Source: Thalassobacterium maritimum | Lineage (GTDB): Bacteria; Verrucomicrobiota; Verrucomicrobiia; Opitutales; Coraliomargaritaceae | NCBI RefSeq assembly: GCF_031127805.1 | Contig: NZ_JARXHW010000002.1 | Span: 124,001 to 188,000, forward strand | Length of the DNA: 64,000 nucleotides | Reading direction: 5' to 3' | In this document: positions 1 to 9,284 of the stretch, one piece after another | Layout of the letters: every line of letters starts with the position of its first letter | How positions within the stretch are numbered: the first letter of the stretch is position 1 | Made by a program: the position numbers and the translations under genes | Notes under the pieces: generated by a model | Told to the model about the DNA's origin: nothing | Database searches by the model: none | Seen by the model: the letters and a program-made list of their open reading frames with translations, nothing else

Positions 1-2
1 AG

Positions 3-875
3 CGCGATGCGACAATCATCGACTACCGGCTATATCTTCCGGAAGCTTGGACGCAGGACTGTGAGCGCATGGATCGCGCTCATGTCCCTGCAGATGAGCG
101 CACGTTTAAAACGAAACCGGAACTCGCTTGGGAGATTATCGAGAATGCGATCAATCAAGGACTTGAGTTCAACTGGGTCGGCATGGACAGTCTCTATGGC
201 AGCAACAGCAAATTGCTAGCAAAGCTTGAAGAGCAAGGGCTACGTTACGTTGCCGATGTTCGCAGTAACCAGAAGTTCTATGTTCGCGATGTCAGTGGAG
301 CGCTGGTGTATCAATGCGTGGATCGGCTTTGGATCGAGCGAGGTGGCGAGCAAGCTGAACATGTTCACTTCCGCAATGCAACCAAAGGCCCCCTTCACGC
401 ACAGGTTCTGCGCATAGCGCTTTACGATCATGACGGATGCCAGAATCAGCGCTGTTTGGTCATCAGCTGCGATGGAACCGGAGCGATCAAATATAGCCTG
501 ACCAATGATCAGGCCAGTGCCGTGCAACTATGCTATCGCCAACATCAGCGCTACTGGATCGAGCGAGCCATACAAGAAGCTTAGAGTGAAGTCGGAATGG
601 CGCAGTATCAGGTGCGCGGCTGGCAAGGCTGGCATCAACACATGGCCATGGTCACTATGGCCATGCTCTTCGTTACACAGCAAAAGCTCATTAATCGAGA
701 ATGCGCTCCATTGTTGAGCACACACGACGTGGTCGAACTGCTCAGCTTTTACCTGCCTTCCAAACAACGCTCAGAAAAGGAGATCTTCCAACAACTCCTA
801 CAAAGACACACAGCAAGACTCAAATCCATTGAACACCACTATCGAAAACAGGGACGAACCGCATACATCTCGTAG
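3..875 (+). pseudogene. IS701-like transposase, 3' part, with in-frame stop
   Basis: The reading frame is already open at the left edge of the window, so the 5' end of the gene lies outside it. It carries the LYLP motif, the segment FKTKPELAWEII and the block WVGMDSLYG, which holds a catalytic aspartate typical of the DDE transposases of the IS701 group. The frame is interrupted by TAG at 582-584 (after ERAIQEA) and resumes at once with SEVGMAQYQVRGWQGWH, which is where a lysine codon is normally found, so one AAG to TAG change explains the break. The frame ends at 873-875. I could not define the terminal inverted repeat because the other end is not visible. Probably an inactive copy. Confidence 0.8.
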
Positions 876-1089
876 TTTAACAATGTAGAATTAACGAGAG
901 GCGGTTTAGATGTTAGCCATTCAAAGTCGCGCATTTGTAATGATCTTCCGCTGCAGTCGGATCTATTCTATTTCTATGCATCAGACCGTCTGAACTGTGA
1001 CTTTTTTTACAACTTCTTTTAATTATTGCGTGACCTCGTGTTGTTAATGACCTTATTTTTCCAGCCTCGACTTCGTTACTTATGGAACA

Positions 1090-3852
1090 ATGAAAAACCA
1101 AAACCCTGAACAGATTGCCCGCGACAAGATCGACGCTCAGCTACGAGCTTCGGGGTGGGCTGTTCAGGATAAAAACGCTTTCAACCCAAATGAGGGGGGC
1201 GGGCAGGCGGTTCGTGAATATACCACCGATGTGGGCCCTGCTGATTACGTGCTCTTTGTGGATAAGCAGCCTGTTGGAGTGGTTGAGGCTAAGAAGGAAG
1301 ATTTGGGCTATAACATTACGACTGCAGAAGACCAGACTGCTGGCTATGCGGGGGCTAAATTGAAATGGGTTAAAAATTCCCAACCGATTCCCTTTCTCTA
1401 CGAAGCCACGGGGGCCATCACCCGCTTTACCGATCAACGCGATCCGAAGCCACGCTCACGCGAGGTCTTTTCCTTTCACCGCCCGGAAACCTTGCGTGAA
1501 TGGTTAGAGCAGGGGCGCTCCTTGCGAGACCGTCTGCAGGACTTATCCACGCTCGATCCGACTGGTCTGCGTGATTGCCAGATCAACGCGATTACCAATT
1601 TGGAAACGTCCTTCAAGGCTGCCAAGCCGCGTGCATTGATTCAGATGGCCACCGGCTCGGGCAAGACCTTTACCGCGATCACCGCCATCTATCGTTTGCT
1701 CAAATTCGCGCGGGCTAAGCGGGTGCTCTTCTTGGTCGATACTCGCAACCTCGGTGAGCAGGCCGAGCAGGAGTTCATGGCCTACACGCCGAACGACGAT
1801 AACCGCAAGTTCACCGAACTCTACACGGTGCAGCGTCTGCGCTCTTCCGTGGTGCCGTCCGATGGGCAGGTCTGTATCAGCACCATTCAGCGCATGTATT
1901 CCATCTTGCAGGGCAAGGAACTCGACGAGTCCGACGAACAGGCCAACCCCGCCGAGGTGCGCCCTCGCCGCAAAGAGCCGTTTCCCGTGGTTTATAATCC
2001 GAAGGTGGCGCTGGAGCACTTCGACTTTATCGTGATCGATGAGTGCCACCGCTCCATTTACAACCTCTGGCGACAGGTGATCGAATACTACGACGCCTTT
2101 TTGATCGGCCTAACCGCCACGCCTGACAGCCGCACTTACGCCTTCTTTAAGCAAAACGTCGTTTCCGAATACACCCACGAGCAGGCGGTTGCGGACAATG
2201 TAAATGTCGGCAACGAAGTCTACCTGATCGAGACCGAGGTCACCCAAGGCGGCGGCACCGTACTCAAAGGCCTGGTCGAAAAGCGCGAAAAGCTCTCCCG
2301 CAAGAAACGCTGGGAGCAGGAGGACGAGGACAAAGCCTACACCGCCAAGAAGCTGGATAAGGACATCGTCAACCCCACTCAGATTCGCACCGTCATCCGC
2401 ACTTTCCGTGACAAGCTACTCACCGAAATCTTCCCCGACCGCGAGGAAGTGCCCAAGACCCTCATCTTTGCCAAGACCGACTCACACGCCGACGACATCA
2501 TCCAAATCGTGCGCGAAGAGTTCGACGAGGGGAATGCCTTCTGCAAAAAGCTTACTTACAAGATCGAGGAAGATCCCAAATCCGTGCTGGCCGATTTTCG
2601 CAACGGCTACCACCCGCGCATCGCCGTGACCGTCGATATGATCGCCACCGGCACCGACGTGAAACCGCTGGAATGCCTGCTCTTCATGCGCGACGTGAAA
2701 AGTAAGAACTACTTCGAGCAAATGAAAGGCCGCGGCACCCGCACCTTCGATCTCGACGACTTGCGCAAGGTCACGCCCTCCGCCAAAACCGCTAAGACGC
2801 ACTACGTGATTGTCGATGCCATCGGTGTGACTAAGTCCGTCAAGACCGCCAGCCCGCAGCTGATTACCAAGCCTTCGGTTCCATTTAAAGATCTCGCGAT
2901 GGAGGTTGTCATGGGCTCCAGCGATACCGACACCGTGTCCTCGCTGGCCGGACGCCTTGCCCGTATCGAGCGTCAGCTCACTGGGGAGCAGAAAGCGCGC
3001 ATCGCGGAAAAGACCGACGGCATCTCGCTGCAGACGATGATCAAAGACCTCTTTACCGCCATCGACGCCGACACCATTGAGGCCAAAGCCTGCGAGCTGG
3101 CCAAAGTGCCGACCGGCAGCAACCCCGGTGACACCGCTCGCGAAAATGCACAAGCACAACTCGTCGCCGCAGCCGCAGCGCCGCTCACCGGTGCCGCCGT
3201 CACCTTGATCGTGGAGAGCTGTGTCGCCAATCTACAGATCATCGACAACGACACGCTCGATGTGCTGCAACGCGCGGAGTGGGACAAAGACGCCACCGGC
3301 AACGCCGAGGCACTCACGCAGGATTTCAAGAGCTTTCTCGAAATCAACAAAGACCAACTCGCCGCGCTCACCATTTTCTATGATCAGCCACAACGGCGGC
3401 AGGAAGTGACCCTGCAAATGATTCAAGATGTGTTAGCCAAGCTCAAGGCCGACGCGCCCAAGCTCGCGCCGCTGCGTGTCTGGCAAGCCTACGAGCAACT
3501 CAAAGGCAACAAGCTCACCGCACCACAGAACGAGCTCACCGCGCTAGTCGCCCTGATTCGGCACGTCTGCGAGATCGATGCCGAGCTACAACTCTTTAGC
3601 GACACCGTGCGCCGCAACTTCCAAGACTGGATCATGAAACGACATTCTGGCAAACAAGCCAAATTCACCGACGCGCAGACCAACTGGCTGCAAAACATCC
3701 GCGACTGCATCATCCAAAGTTTCCGCTTCGAGCGCGAGGACCTAGAACTCGATCCCTTCGATGCCCAAGGCGGCCTCGGTAAAATGTATCAGCTTTTTGG
3801 TGACGACATGGACGTGCTGATTGATGAACTGAACGAGGAGCTGACCGCGTGA
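1090..3852 (+). CDS. hsdR: Type I restriction enzyme, R subunit (HsdR, EcoEI-like)
   Basis: The 920-residue motor and nuclease subunit of a type I restriction-modification system. It translocates unmodified DNA using ATP and cuts it. Visible features: an N-terminal PD-(D/E)xK nuclease domain with D52, E66 and K68 (context ADYVLF, VVEAKK); a superfamily 2 helicase core with Walker A ATGSGKT near residue 187 and a DECH box near 317; a later helicase block around TATGTDVKP-like MIATGTDVKP; and a C-terminal EcoEI-type domain of about 250 residues. The length is normal for this subgroup. The stop codon overlaps the hsdS start, so the two are translationally coupled. hsdM, normally adjacent, lies 5.4 kb downstream. 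Confidence 0.95.
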   Translation: MKNQNPEQIARDKIDAQLRASGWAVQDKNAFNPNEGGGQAVREYTTDVGPADYVLFVDKQPVGVVEAKKEDLGYNITTAEDQTAGYAGAKLKWVKNSQPIPFLYEATGAITRFTDQRDPKPRSREVFSFHRPETLREWLEQGRSLRDRLQDLSTLDPTGLRDCQINAITNLETSFKAAKPRALIQMATGSGKTFTAITAIYRLLKFARAKRVLFLVDTRNLGEQAEQEFMAYTPNDDNRKFTELYTVQRLRSSVVPSDGQVCISTIQRMYSILQGKELDESDEQANPAEVRPRRKEPFPVVYNPKVALEHFDFIVIDECHRSIYNLWRQVIEYYDAFLIGLTATPDSRTYAFFKQNVVSEYTHEQAVADNVNVGNEVYLIETEVTQGGGTVLKGLVEKREKLSRKKRWEQEDEDKAYTAKKLDKDIVNPTQIRTVIRTFRDKLLTEIFPDREEVPKTLIFAKTDSHADDIIQIVREEFDEGNAFCKKLTYKIEEDPKSVLADFRNGYHPRIAVTVDMIATGTDVKPLECLLFMRDVKSKNYFEQMKGRGTRTFDLDDLRKVTPSAKTAKTHYVIVDAIGVTKSVKTASPQLITKPSVPFKDLAMEVVMGSSDTDTVSSLAGRLARIERQLTGEQKARIAEKTDGISLQTMIKDLFTAIDADTIEAKACELAKVPTGSNPGDTARENAQAQLVAAAAAPLTGAAVTLIVESCVANLQIIDNDTLDVLQRAEWDKDATGNAEALTQDFKSFLEINKDQLAALTIFYDQPQRRQEVTLQMIQDVLAKLKADAPKLAPLRVWQAYEQLKGNKLTAPQNELTALVALIRHVCEIDAELQLFSDTVRRNFQDWIMKRHSGKQAKFTDAQTNWLQNIRDCIIQSFRFEREDLELDPFDAQGGLGKMYQLFGDDMDVLIDELNEELTA

Positions 3853-5501
3853 TGGAAGAACACTTACCTACTAGTTGGACTTCTCTTCTGATTGAGGAGG
3901 CTCTGTTGCCTTATGAAAATGGACGTAAAATTCGCCAAGGGTGGAGTCCTCAATGTGAACGTTTCCCTTCTGAATCAAATGATGATTGGGGAGTGCTGAA
4001 AACTAGTGCGATTCAGGATGGGAAGTTTGTCGAGGAAGAGAACAAGCACCTTCCTTCCAACTTAGAGCCTCGGGAGCATCTTGAAGTGAAGCCTGGTGAC
4101 ATCTTAATGACATGTGCTGGGCCGAGAGCTAGGTGTGGAGTGACATGTCTAGTGACCTCGACTCGACCAAGGTTACTAATTTCAGGGAAGATGTATCAGT
4201 TGCGTTGTGATAATTCTGTGATTGTTAGTGAGTTTTTGGAATCCTTTCTGCGTGAATGGAATACTAAGAAGCTGATCGACAAAATGAAAACCGGTATCAG
4301 CGATAGTGGTTTGAATCTAACTCATGGAAGATTTAGCACTCTTGAAATTCCACTCCCACCCCTAAACGAACAACGCCGCATTGTGGCGAAGATCGAAGAG
4401 TTGTTTTCGGAGATAGATGCCGGGGTTGAGAGTTTGAAGACGGCGCGGGCGCGGTTGGGCGTCTATCGTCAGTCCCTGCTCAAGCAGGCCTTTGAGGGCA
4501 AGCTCACCGAAAAATGGCGCGCCCAGAACCCCGACAAACTCGAACCCGCCGAGCAACTGCTCGCCCGCATCCGCAGCGAACGCGAAGCCCGCTATCAACA
4601 ACAACTCACCGACTGGCAAACCGCCGTCGAAGAATGGGAAGCTGGAGGTAAGGAAGGTAAGAAGCCGACGAAGCCACGTAAGCTTAAGGAAGTTGAAAAT
4701 ATTACAGATGAGGAATTGGGGGTGTTGCCTGAGTTGCCAGGCGAATGGGCATGGACTCATCCAGACTTATTAGCTGCTTATGAGCCTTATGCTTTGGGGA
4801 TCGGGCCATTTGGAAGTAACTTGAAAGTTACGGACTATACTACTGAGGGCGTTCCTCTCGTTTTTATTAAAAATATCACTCGAAACAATTTTGGCCTAGA
4901 GCCTCGTTTTGTTTCGCAGGAGAAAGCTGCTGAACTCAAAGCGCATTCTGCAAAGCCGCTTGATTTATTGATTACCAAAATGGGTGATCCTCCGGGTGAT
5001 TGTGCCATCTATCCAGAGCACAGGCCTGAAGCAATTATTACTGCTGACTGCCTGAAGTTCAGAGTTCTTCAGGGGTATTGTGATCGCTCATTCTATTGCT
5101 CATTTATCAATTCAGTTCTTTGTCGAAAGCAGCTTGGTTTAATAACCCGTGGTGTTGCTCAAAAAAAGATTAGTGTTGAGCGTTTCAAGTCTACGGCAGT
5201 TCCTCTCTGCTCCCTTCCCGAACAAAAAGAAATCGTCCGCATTCTCGAAGAGCAGTTTACGGCCATCGAGCAAAATGAGGCGGAGATTGACGCGGCCTTG
5301 CAACGCGCCGAGGCGCTACGTCAATCCATTCTAAAGAAGGCCTTTTCGGGTCAGCTCGTCCCGCAAGACCCCAACGACGAACCCGCCAGCGTCCTACTCG
5401 AACGCATCCGCGCCGAACGCGAGGCAGCGGAGGCAGAACTCAAGGCAAAGAAGACGGTGGCGAAAAAAGCGACCAAGAAACAGGCCAGAAAGAAAGCATG
5501 A
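3852..5501 (+). CDS. hsdS: Type I restriction-modification specificity subunit (HsdS)
   Basis: The DNA-recognition subunit, about 549 residues. It has the usual two-half structure: an N-terminal target recognition domain, a central conserved helical spacer (PPLNEQRRIVAKIEELF onward, from about residue 169), a second target recognition domain, and a C-terminal helical repeat of the spacer (LPEQKEIVRILEEQF), ending in a lysine and alanine-rich tail. The start is taken at ATG 3852 inside the hsdR stop (TGATG); GTG 3849 is the alternative. The target domains are A/T-richer than the conserved spacers, as expected for exchangeable domains. The gene ends ATGA-overlapped with the next gene, which places that gene in the same operon. 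Confidence 0.95.
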   Translation: MEEHLPTSWTSLLIEEALLPYENGRKIRQGWSPQCERFPSESNDDWGVLKTSAIQDGKFVEEENKHLPSNLEPREHLEVKPGDILMTCAGPRARCGVTCLVTSTRPRLLISGKMYQLRCDNSVIVSEFLESFLREWNTKKLIDKMKTGISDSGLNLTHGRFSTLEIPLPPLNEQRRIVAKIEELFSEIDAGVESLKTARARLGVYRQSLLKQAFEGKLTEKWRAQNPDKLEPAEQLLARIRSEREARYQQQLTDWQTAVEEWEAGGKEGKKPTKPRKLKEVENITDEELGVLPELPGEWAWTHPDLLAAYEPYALGIGPFGSNLKVTDYTTEGVPLVFIKNITRNNFGLEPRFVSQEKAAELKAHSAKPLDLLITKMGDPPGDCAIYPEHRPEAIITADCLKFRVLQGYCDRSFYCSFINSVLCRKQLGLITRGVAQKKISVERFKSTAVPLCSLPEQKEIVRILEEQFTAIEQNEAEIDAALQRAEALRQSILKKAFSGQLVPQDPNDEPASVLLERIRAEREAAEAELKAKKTVAKKATKKQARKKA

Positions 5502-6793
5502 GTAATACGTCACCAATTACCACTCTTGGAGGGATTTTAGAAGGATTTCTCACTCATGAGAAAAAAATGATTGCTGAGTTTGAACAAAAACATGGCAAGA
5601 TCCCTCATGGCCCTACCATCGGTGATACCTATGAAGGGCTTACAACGGAGTTATTATCTAAGGCGATCCCAGAGGAGTTTAATCTGCGCATCACGAATGG
5701 CTTTATAATTGGAAAAGACGGAAGCAAGTCAGGTCAAATTGACTGTATGCTCGTTAGAGGAGCTGGTTCACCGATTCCTAAGACTGACAGTGAGATCATG
5801 CCGATCGAGAACGTATTGGCTGTTTTGGAGGTGAAGAAGACTCTTTATGGTGGCGATTTTGCAGATGTCCTTGATCATTTTGATCAGTTGATGGTTTTGG
5901 AACCAAATCATTCGAAGCCTATTCCTGCGGGAGATATATTTCGGACTTTTTCCCAGATTACTGGTCTTAGAATAGAAAAGCATGAAGAAATCCGAGAGCA
6001 CGACTTTCATCATCGACTGGTTTATCATTCTTTAGTTAGTGAGTTAATTAGGCCAGTTCGAATTGCTATAGGTTATGACGGATTTAAAAAAGAGTCAGGG
6101 TTTAGAAAGTCTTTCATCGGATTAATTGAAGGACATACGGGTAGAAAATGGATACCTCCAACGAGCTGGCCAGATCTCATTATTTCAGGCGAGTTCTCCA
6201 TGGTTAAGATGAACGGAAGGCCATATGTGGCACCGTCGCGAGACGATTACTGGAACCTTTTTGCGACATCACGAGTCAAGCCAATTCATCTCCTGTTAGA
6301 GCTACTTTATACTAGAATCTCTAAGGATCTTGGACTTGTAGAATTTTGGGGGGAAGACCTTGAGTTGGAAGTTTTTAATCATTTTTTGCAGGCTAAAGCA
6401 ATTGACCGAGATGGAAAGCAAGGTTGGGACTGGTTATACCTTGAACTAGATGAGAAGAAGTTGGGGGAGGGGACCGTAACTAAACCATGGGCACCTTATT
6501 TTCCAGATAAGGGAGAAGTAGTTTTGTTCAGTTTGTTGGCGAATCTCGAAGGCGGAGTGGAGATCAATATGATTAAAGAAGGTCTTGCTGAGAGGGCAGA
6601 GGCTCTTATTGAAAAGGTTAAGAAGACGGGGTTAGTCGCAAGTCGAGGGGATAAGTTGTTCTTAACTACTGAACAACTCAGAATGGGCTTCCTCTGCGAC
6701 GGAAGATGCTTTGTCGGCGAAGACAACACTGGACGGCTTTCTAGATGGGCAATCAAGGAAACGGGACGTCTTAAAAAGGAATCGAATCTCTAG
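5498..6793 (+). CDS. DUF6602-like protein, probable PD-(D/E)xK nuclease fold
   Basis: A 431-residue protein translationally coupled to hsdS (ATGA overlap). The N-terminal half shows a nuclease-like pattern: GQIDCMLV (putative metal-binding Asp) followed about 35 residues later by VLAVLEVKKTL (E-x-K). This layout and the GDTYEGLTTELL start resemble DUF6602 proteins, which are often found beside restriction systems. Base composition is A/T-richer than hsdR, suggesting separate acquisition. Its position inside a split type I locus suggests an accessory defence effector. The nuclease assignment is inferred from motifs only; family membership is recalled, not searched. Confidence 0.6.
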   Translation: MSNTSPITTLGGILEGFLTHEKKMIAEFEQKHGKIPHGPTIGDTYEGLTTELLSKAIPEEFNLRITNGFIIGKDGSKSGQIDCMLVRGAGSPIPKTDSEIMPIENVLAVLEVKKTLYGGDFADVLDHFDQLMVLEPNHSKPIPAGDIFRTFSQITGLRIEKHEEIREHDFHHRLVYHSLVSELIRPVRIAIGYDGFKKESGFRKSFIGLIEGHTGRKWIPPTSWPDLIISGEFSMVKMNGRPYVAPSRDDYWNLFATSRVKPIHLLLELLYTRISKDLGLVEFWGEDLELEVFNHFLQAKAIDRDGKQGWDWLYLELDEKKLGEGTVTKPWAPYFPDKGEVVLFSLLANLEGGVEINMIKEGLAERAEALIEKVKKTGLVASRGDKLFLTTEQLRMGFLCDGRCFVGEDNTGRLSRWAIKETGRLKKESNL

Positions 6794-6809
6794 AATTACA
6801 CTTCTTTGT

Positions 6810-6887
6810 ATGACCACTGACACTATGATTTCTCAGCAATGGAGTTACTGTGCGAGCCTACACGACAATGGCGTGGGCTACGGAGCG
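6810..6887 (+). pseudogene. Remnant of an hsdM 5' end
   Basis: From ATG 6810 the translation begins MTTDTMISQQWSYCASLHD and continues NGVGYG, aligning residue for residue with the start of the intact hsdM at 9285 (MTTDTIISKVWSFCTTLRD, then DGVGYG). After the GVGYG motif the similarity stops. The nucleotide sequences differ at many positions, so this is not a fresh duplication but the stump of a diverged hsdM that once followed hsdS and the DUF6602 gene directly. The replacing sequence carries the Abi and rhomboid genes. Confidence 0.75.
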
Positions 6888-7104
6888 GAAGTCGCTGGAA
6901 CTTGTATTGCAGTAGCTTTCGGCCTGCTTGTCATAGCTTTGTTGACGCGCCGAAAACCGTTTTTCGGTCGAAAGTGCTTGATCTTAACCGATTCATTGTC
7001 AATACATGACGACAGTAGACCCGCCGGGCTTCTCCCTTTCTTCGGAAAGGTGCAGCTTACTTCGGTGGGTGTTTTTTTGTCCGGACATCAGGAGGTGCCG
7101 ACAC

Positions 7105-8016
7105 ATGGAGTTTGAAAAGCCAGCCCTGAGCTTTGAAGATCAAGCGGACTTGCTGTTAGCGCGAGGGTTTTGCGCGGATCGTGCTGAATTGGTTCAGCGG
7201 CTACAGGCGACCAATTATTTCCGGTTTTGCGCCTATGCTTGGGTCTTTCAAGACGGTGATCGGTATCAAGCGGGCACGACGCTGGAGCAGGTCTGGCGTC
7301 TTTATACTTTTGATCATCGTTTGCGGACTCTGTTCATCGATGCGATTGAGAGTATCGAAGTGCAGGTGCGGACACAGTTGGCTTACCAGTTTGCGCATCA
7401 ACACGGTGGTTTTGCTTATTTAGAAGAATCCAATTTTCCGAATTTCAGCAGTGAAGCAGATGATTTCAAAAAGTGGAAAAGTAAAGTTCTCGGGCAAGTG
7501 AAGCGCAGTGTTGATCCCAAAGGGGCTGAAATGTTTGTGGTCAATTATTTCCGAGATTATGGCGATCAGCATGATCGATTGCCTGTTTGGATGATGATTG
7601 AATTGATGGATTTCGGGGCGACCTTGTCGTTCTTTCGCGGCGTCAGTGTTGATATTCGCAAGGAGTTGGCTAAGACCATCGGTCAGCCAGAGGAAGTCAT
7701 GCTCTCTTGGTTGATGGGGCTACACGTGGTGCGTAATCGCTGCGCGCATCATGCGCGACTGTGGAACTGGCAATCAGGCACCAGCGTAAAGCGTCCGAAT
7801 AAGCGAAAGTTTAAGGAATGGTGGCAACCGACCATGTCAAAAGATCGTATGGGCATGCTGCTGACGATTTGTCGCTATTGGCTGAACCACATTAGTCCAA
7901 TGAACACGTGGACGGCGCGTGTATTTGAACTCTTTGATCAATACCCAGAAATCGACATCAGCAAGATGGGATTGAACGAGAACTGGAGGGAGCATCCCTT
8001 GTGGGCCTTAAAGTAA
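7105..8016 (+). CDS. Abi_2 (AbiD/AbiF type) abortive-infection protein with HEPN motif
   Basis: A 303-residue protein of the Abi_2 family, which includes lactococcal AbiD and AbiF that stop phage growth at the cost of the infected cell. Family hallmarks: the N-terminal YF.C/LQATNYFRFCAY segment, a central region around YTFDHRLRTLFIDAIESIEV, and the C-terminal signature VRNRCAHHARLWN near residue 210, which fits the R-x4-6-H motif of HEPN ribonucleases. The start at ATG 7105 is chosen because AGGAGG lies about ten bases upstream. A longer upstream reading frame exists but lacks family similarity. It sits between hsdS and hsdM inside the defence island. Confidence 0.85.
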   Translation: MEFEKPALSFEDQADLLLARGFCADRAELVQRLQATNYFRFCAYAWVFQDGDRYQAGTTLEQVWRLYTFDHRLRTLFIDAIESIEVQVRTQLAYQFAHQHGGFAYLEESNFPNFSSEADDFKKWKSKVLGQVKRSVDPKGAEMFVVNYFRDYGDQHDRLPVWMMIELMDFGATLSFFRGVSVDIRKELAKTIGQPEEVMLSWLMGLHVVRNRCAHHARLWNWQSGTSVKRPNKRKFKEWWQPTMSKDRMGMLLTICRYWLNHISPMNTWTARVFELFDQYPEIDISKMGLNENWREHPLWALK

Positions 8017-8026
8017 CCAGTTGTAG

Positions 8027-9034
8027 ATGAATACTGAAAATAAAACTGAACAATCAGCGGACCTGCGCTGGCCAGACTTTACCGTGAGCCTGCGGGTTGG
8101 ATTTTTTGTTATCCTTGCGCTCTCCGCGATCATGGCGCTGTTGCAGCTTTATCTGCCCGCAGGCAATGGAAACTCCTGGTTGGTGATTCAGTCCAATGGA
8201 CTCGGGGCGTTTCCTGAAGCCATCACAGCTATCGTCTCCACGCATTTCTTTCACGCCAGTTGGGAACATTTGTGGATTAACTTAGGCGGCCTATGGATTG
8301 CTGGTTTAATTGCTTTCAGCTTGGCGGGGTATCAACGGGCGCTAATGGCAATGGTGTATGGGGGGCTGCTGGCTGGTATTGTTTTTGTCTGTGTCGGTGC
8401 GGAGGGCACCACCTACTTGGGGGCGAGTCCTCTGGTTTATGGGTTTGTCGGGCTTATCATTCCTTCTGCACTGCGCAAGGGGATGTTGCCCACGTTACTA
8501 TTGGTTATCGGGCTCAGTGTAATTGGTAAATTGTTGTTCGATTCCATCCGAGATACTGCCGTAAGCGCGGAATATGGGGTGGTTTGGCTTGGTTACTTTT
8601 GCGGTTTAATGGGTGGCTTCATGGCGGACTTAAATAACCCAACTGAAGCGGTTCGTGTCTTACACAAGAAAGGGTTTATTGATGGTCGGGCGACCGAAGC
8701 GCTGCTACGGGAAACTTGTCCAGAACTTTACATTGAGGTGCCGGATTATGAAGAGGAGTTGATGAGCGCTGCTGAAGAGATTGTTCGAGAAAAAAAGCTC
8801 AAGAAACAAGCGGTGGAAGAAGCAATTCGAGCTAAACAGGAAGCCAAGGAAAAGGCCGCACGCGCGAAAAGGATGGCCAACGAAGACGAAATGCGCGCAA
8901 AGAAATCTACTAAGGATGAAGCAATACGAAAGAAACAGGAAATCAAAGATGCCAAATTACGAGCTCGGCAGCTAACGAAGGATGCGAAACGACAGGCCAA
9001 GTTTGATAAAAAGCAACGGGGGGAAATGCAATGA
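8027..9034 (+). CDS. Rhomboid-like membrane protein with charged coiled-coil tail
   Basis: A 335-residue protein with about six membrane segments in residues 20-205. It has rhomboid features: H81 and N85 in WEHLWIN, and a GASP motif with S134 where active rhomboid proteases have GxSG. The sixth segment reads VVWLGYFCGLMGG; the histidine that completes the Ser-His dyad appears to be replaced (W187), so it may be a pseudoprotease. Residues from about 250 form a Lys/Glu/Ala-rich coiled coil. It starts 11 bases after the Abi_2 gene and overlaps the next short frame by ATGA, so it probably belongs to the same inserted module. Its role in defence is unknown. Confidence 0.65.
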   Translation: MNTENKTEQSADLRWPDFTVSLRVGFFVILALSAIMALLQLYLPAGNGNSWLVIQSNGLGAFPEAITAIVSTHFFHASWEHLWINLGGLWIAGLIAFSLAGYQRALMAMVYGGLLAGIVFVCVGAEGTTYLGASPLVYGFVGLIIPSALRKGMLPTLLLVIGLSVIGKLLFDSIRDTAVSAEYGVVWLGYFCGLMGGFMADLNNPTEAVRVLHKKGFIDGRATEALLRETCPELYIEVPDYEEELMSAAEEIVREKKLKKQAVEEAIRAKQEAKEKAARAKRMANEDEMRAKKSTKDEAIRKKQEIKDAKLRARQLTKDAKRQAKFDKKQRGEMQ

Positions 9035-9201
9035 GCCCAGTTTATCTTGCTTACATAGATGAGTCTGGAGGTTACCCCACTCGGGCACACCATCAAGGGG
9101 ACATCCGTTTACTTAAACCGCTGATTCAAAATGCAGATACTCCGTTTCAGGAAGTGTTCGACTGGATGGATCAGCAAATAAAAAAGCGGCCTGGAACATA
9201 A
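9031..9201 (+). pseudogene. Collapsed DUF3800 gene
   Basis: A 56-codon frame starting in the stop of the rhomboid-like gene (ATGA). The N-terminus MSPVYLAYIDESGG is the typical start of DUF3800 proteins (YIDESG with metal-binding-like acidic residues), which are common in mobile and defence regions and are normally over 200 residues long. After this motif the sequence jumps to FQEVFDWMDQQIKKRPGT, which resembles a C-terminal end. This suggests an internal deletion that kept the frame. Likely non-functional. Confidence 0.55.
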
Positions 9202-9284
9202 AGTTCGGAGTCAACAAATGGTCGGCTCAAGCAGGTCGCTGACTATACTCAGTTACACTTTAAACTATTTATCAAACAAATCTT

